From: Lates calcarifer
Taxonomy: Eukaryota; Chordata; Actinopteri; Centropomidae
Reading direction: 5' to 3'
DNA: 64,000 nt
Assembly (NCBI RefSeq): GCF_001640805.2
Contig: NC_066838.1
Coordinates: 11,495,132-11,559,131, forward strand
In this document: positions 60,922-64,000 of the stretch, in pieces
Numbering within the stretch: position 1 is the first letter of the stretch
How the letters are laid out: the number at the start of each line of letters is the position of its first letter
Program-made: the position numbers and the translations under genes
The notes under the pieces: generated by a model
Database searches by the model: none
Seen by the model: only the letters and a program-made list of their open reading frames with translations
What the model was told of the DNA's origin: nothing

Positions 60922-63900
60922 TTCCCTCCCCTTTTACTGCAGCCCCCGACTGAGCCGCACCATCCACTTGACTACCCAATAAAAACAAGTAAAAGGCTGA
61001 CATTGCACTTCATTTAACACTGCATGCCCTTCACTCTGCCTCCTACTTAGGCCATTGTCATCCGCGGGGACTTGGCTTTGTTGAGAGGTTCATGTTGTCC
61101 ATAAACCAAAACTCCAGACAACAATAGGCGGGCAGCTGTTTCCTGGGCACACAGTGTGTTTTGTGTCCTGCAAGCAGGTGCTTTCTCATGATGTCATTTT
61201 AAGGGATGAGAAATGTAGTTTGAGCTTCCAGGTGACTAATGTCATCCCGTCTTTTCCGTGTCCTTCTCTTCTATACTTGAACTAAATGCAGCTGTGGCTC
61301 CATTTTCATTTCATATTTTGGAAACTCCAAAACCACAAGGTGGGTAACAAACCTTTAAAAGTCAGAACGGACATACTATAATTATGATCATACTTCCGAC
61401 TCATGTCTAAATCTAGGTATGACTGTAACCACGAATGCAAATCCAAACTCTAAAATAGCTGCGAGTGAGTTCCAAGAAAATTGACTTCCTTAAATGCCGC
61501 CAGTTTGAGGGTGTGAGACTGAGGTTGGTTCTCACAAGGTTAGCAAAACAAGACAAGACAAGCCCCTTAAATCATGTCAGAGGTGAGTGTGTAAATTGCT
61601 CAGTTGATTTGGCCTGGGTGAGGAGGATGTGCCCTCTTTAGAGGATCATTCACAGTGAGGTGACAGGTGTTAGTTTCTGGTTTTGTGCAGCAGTTCCCCA
61701 GGGCAACGCTCACAGTTGGTCTCAACTTCATCCCACACACTGACTGGCTTTTGACTCCTTTCATTCTGTATGGCTGATTAGAGTCCACAGAGAGGAAACA
61801 CAGGAAGCTGAGAAACCCACAACGATCATGAACATGTCTTTCAGTGTATGTACAATTTTGAATAAATTACTGTTGTTTGTGTTTGCAGCATTTTTGAAAA
61901 GTTTCCTTACACGTTGTGGTTTAAAAGAGGCATCTTGCTGCTATCAGTAGCATTGGAGACAAACATGGCCTCTTTATTCTCCCAGTTTCAAACTTCACCC
62001 CACTTTTCTTTACCTTTCTGACTGCTCTTTCCCCCTCCTTTTGTTCTGTGTCTTTCAGTCTTTGTTTTACAGCAGGTCCACAGGGGAGAGGGATGTGTTT
62101 GCTCACTCTCTCACCAGAAGGGCTGGCAGAAAACTGGCAATCACAATGAGCAAATATGTTCATGCAAAGTCACCCCAACTGAAGGGAATTGTGGGTTGTT
62201 TGTTGGCGTATATATATTGTTGAGATGGGGATTTGGATGCCGTGCTGAGACCACATGTGGCCTCCTTTTACAACTGTTATATTTCTTTCATGTGTGTGCA
62301 CTCACGGTGGTGACAGATGCCTCTCTTGTTGCTTGTACTGTAACTTTTTGTCCTCCTTAGTCAAACAGACAAAACGAATACTCACCCACTCTGTGCAGCT
62401 CCTTTTGGAGAGGGAGGGTCTGTCCAGTGTTAAGCAGAATATGAGTAGACAGGACAAACCCTCTGAGTCACTGAGGAAGAAAAAGAAAATACCAATGTAC
62501 TCTTATGCCTTCAGAGAAACAAGTGCACAGTGTCATGTCAAAGTGGTGGAGTTTAAAACGGCAAGACATCTGATTTTAGCCCATTACCCAAGATTGAATG
62601 ACACAGTTGTACAGTGGCAAGAATATAACTCACATTATTCAGTCTTTTAGTCTTTTCGGTAATTATTCAGGAGCACAGAGTAACAACAAGTCCTCCAAAT
62701 TAAACAACAAAATGTCATTGACCTATGCTACCCAGAGTGACACATATAAGCACGGAGGGAGTTGCATGAAGCCTGGTAAACCGTTTCATGCAATGTCACA
62801 TGAGTCAGGATTGGTTTGGTCTGAAGACTACAAGTATGAAAATGTATAAAGAAGTAAGCTTATTAGATCTCTGTAGAAATCCTTTGTCATCATGGATTCA
62901 ATAATAAAGGAAAGAGGACAGAGGAAATATCTGATGTTCTGTCACATTACACTAATCCATACTTTGCTCCCAAATTTCTACAACTGCTTGAGGGTTTTGT
63001 TGTGAGTTGAACATAAACATATAATCAATGCTCTTGTTTTCCATGAGACGACAGTCTCACTTTGTCATGCTTTGTCTGAAAGGATTCTTTTACATTTGTG
63101 TCTTTTACTCGAACTGTTAAACTTGAAACTTGGGAATCTGTCCCAGTTGCTAAAGATGCAACACAAAGAGTACTCAGATGTGATATTTATGTCAGTGAGG
63201 TTTACAGAGCATAATGTAATGCAATCAGTGATATGAACGTTCATCAAGTTAGACAAAACAAAATGAAAACCTCAACTTTACTGTGATTTGTTAGTCTGGA
63301 TAATCTTTAATCCCTAAAGGCTGGAAGAAGCAGAATTTTATTATACCTAGAAAAACAAGGCTTGGCATCTTCAGCGCTCACTGCGCATGCACTACAGGAA
63401 TGATGGAAATCAATCAAGACAGTTTGCACAAACAGATAACCTATCTTCATCAAGCTGCCCATGTGAAGGTGTAACCTCTCTCTGCTGCTGCTGCTCATGA
63501 GCCCCAACACTTAACAGCTTTAAACCCTAAGCAACATCATGTGCTTGAAAAGAAGGCCAGAGCTCTTATTTACCTGACCCTGACCAGAGCTGGCTATGTT
63601 AAGCAAGAATTCAAACCCGACTGGTTTGGATGGGGTCACTGACACCAACTGGACAGGGCAGTCTGACTGGTTCTATTGTAGTAGAGCAAGTCTAGTCTTC
63701 TCCAGTAGGCCATCCAGGTCTCAAGAGACTGAATAAACCTACTGACCTCACTAGAACAAATGCTTTTATACGAAACAACTCACACATACCCTGTGTGCCT
63801 CCCATTCTACTCTTCATCTGCAGACAAGTGCTCAAAACAGGATTTCATTAGCTGCGGCAACAACATGTCTGTGTATTGCAGACGTCATCAAACTAACACT

Positions 63901-64000
63901 GAGGTAGAGGAAGATCTTCATCTTGAGTTTTCTTAATGTTTGATCTGATAAATAGTTATCTTTATAGATAAAATCAAAGACATAACAGTATATCTACTCA

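Larger units (their letters stand above)
57638..64000. other. intergenic DNA, right edge
   Basis: No coding gene is seen. It contains a poly-T tract (57820-57839), a CCT tract (58794-58824), a candidate first exon ending at 59100 and a perfect palindrome (60848-60921). The open frame at 62255-62650 (131 codons) shows no recognisable domain. Confidence 0.5.

Noticed and set aside
62255..62650. 131-codon + frame near the right edge
   Set aside because: No recognisable domain, mixed low-complexity Lys run, no exon signals.

Overview
This window is vertebrate nuclear DNA, almost certainly from a ray-finned fish and probably a percomorph. The evidence is one compact four-exon bHLH gene of the teleost her/hes type with GT-AG introns, abundant CA/TG microsatellites, and several degraded interspersed repeats whose consensus I recognise from percomorph genomes. 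I see nothing prokaryotic, viral or CRISPR-like.

The only gene I can support is a her9 (hes4-group, hairy/enhancer-of-split) gene on the + strand. Its coding exons run from 25445 to 26715 and encode 292 residues: bHLH domain, Orange domain and C-terminal WRPW. Its promoter is unusually legible. A Su(H)/RBPJ paired site with a 16-bp spacer (25131-25162) lies just upstream of a TATA box (25185-25190), together with three CCAAT boxes and CACGCG-type HES sites. A second GC-rich block at 24180-24440 carries a GGCACGTGC HES-type E-box, two more CACGCG sites, an octamer and two CCAAT boxes. The 3' UTR has a canonical AATAAA, a miR-9 seed match, two AUUUA motifs and an antisense tRNA-like segment. 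Together these describe a Notch-driven, self-repressing, unstable-mRNA oscillator or progenitor gene.

The remaining ~62 kb is a gene desert. 1-24.1 kb is mostly AT-rich, with degraded transposon-like repeats at 3.6, 8.9, 9.3, 10.8, 16.1 and 20.4 kb. 27.2-64 kb is similar, with repeats at 31.8, 36.3, 38.9, 50.8 and 57.3 kb, and many microsatellites. Between them are unique segments, often rich in homeodomain (TAAT) and SOX/TCF-like motifs, that look like conserved non-coding elements; these are low-confidence enhancer candidates. Near 59.0 kb a CCAAT-containing, GC-rich segment ends in a perfect splice donor and may be the non-coding first exon of a gene lying to the right.

The most interesting signals are two strong CTCF-type motifs in convergent orientation that bracket her9 (6990 and 33821), a perfect 34-bp-arm palindrome at 60848-60921, the two-block HES-site promoter, and the tRNA-like segment in the her9 3' UTR.
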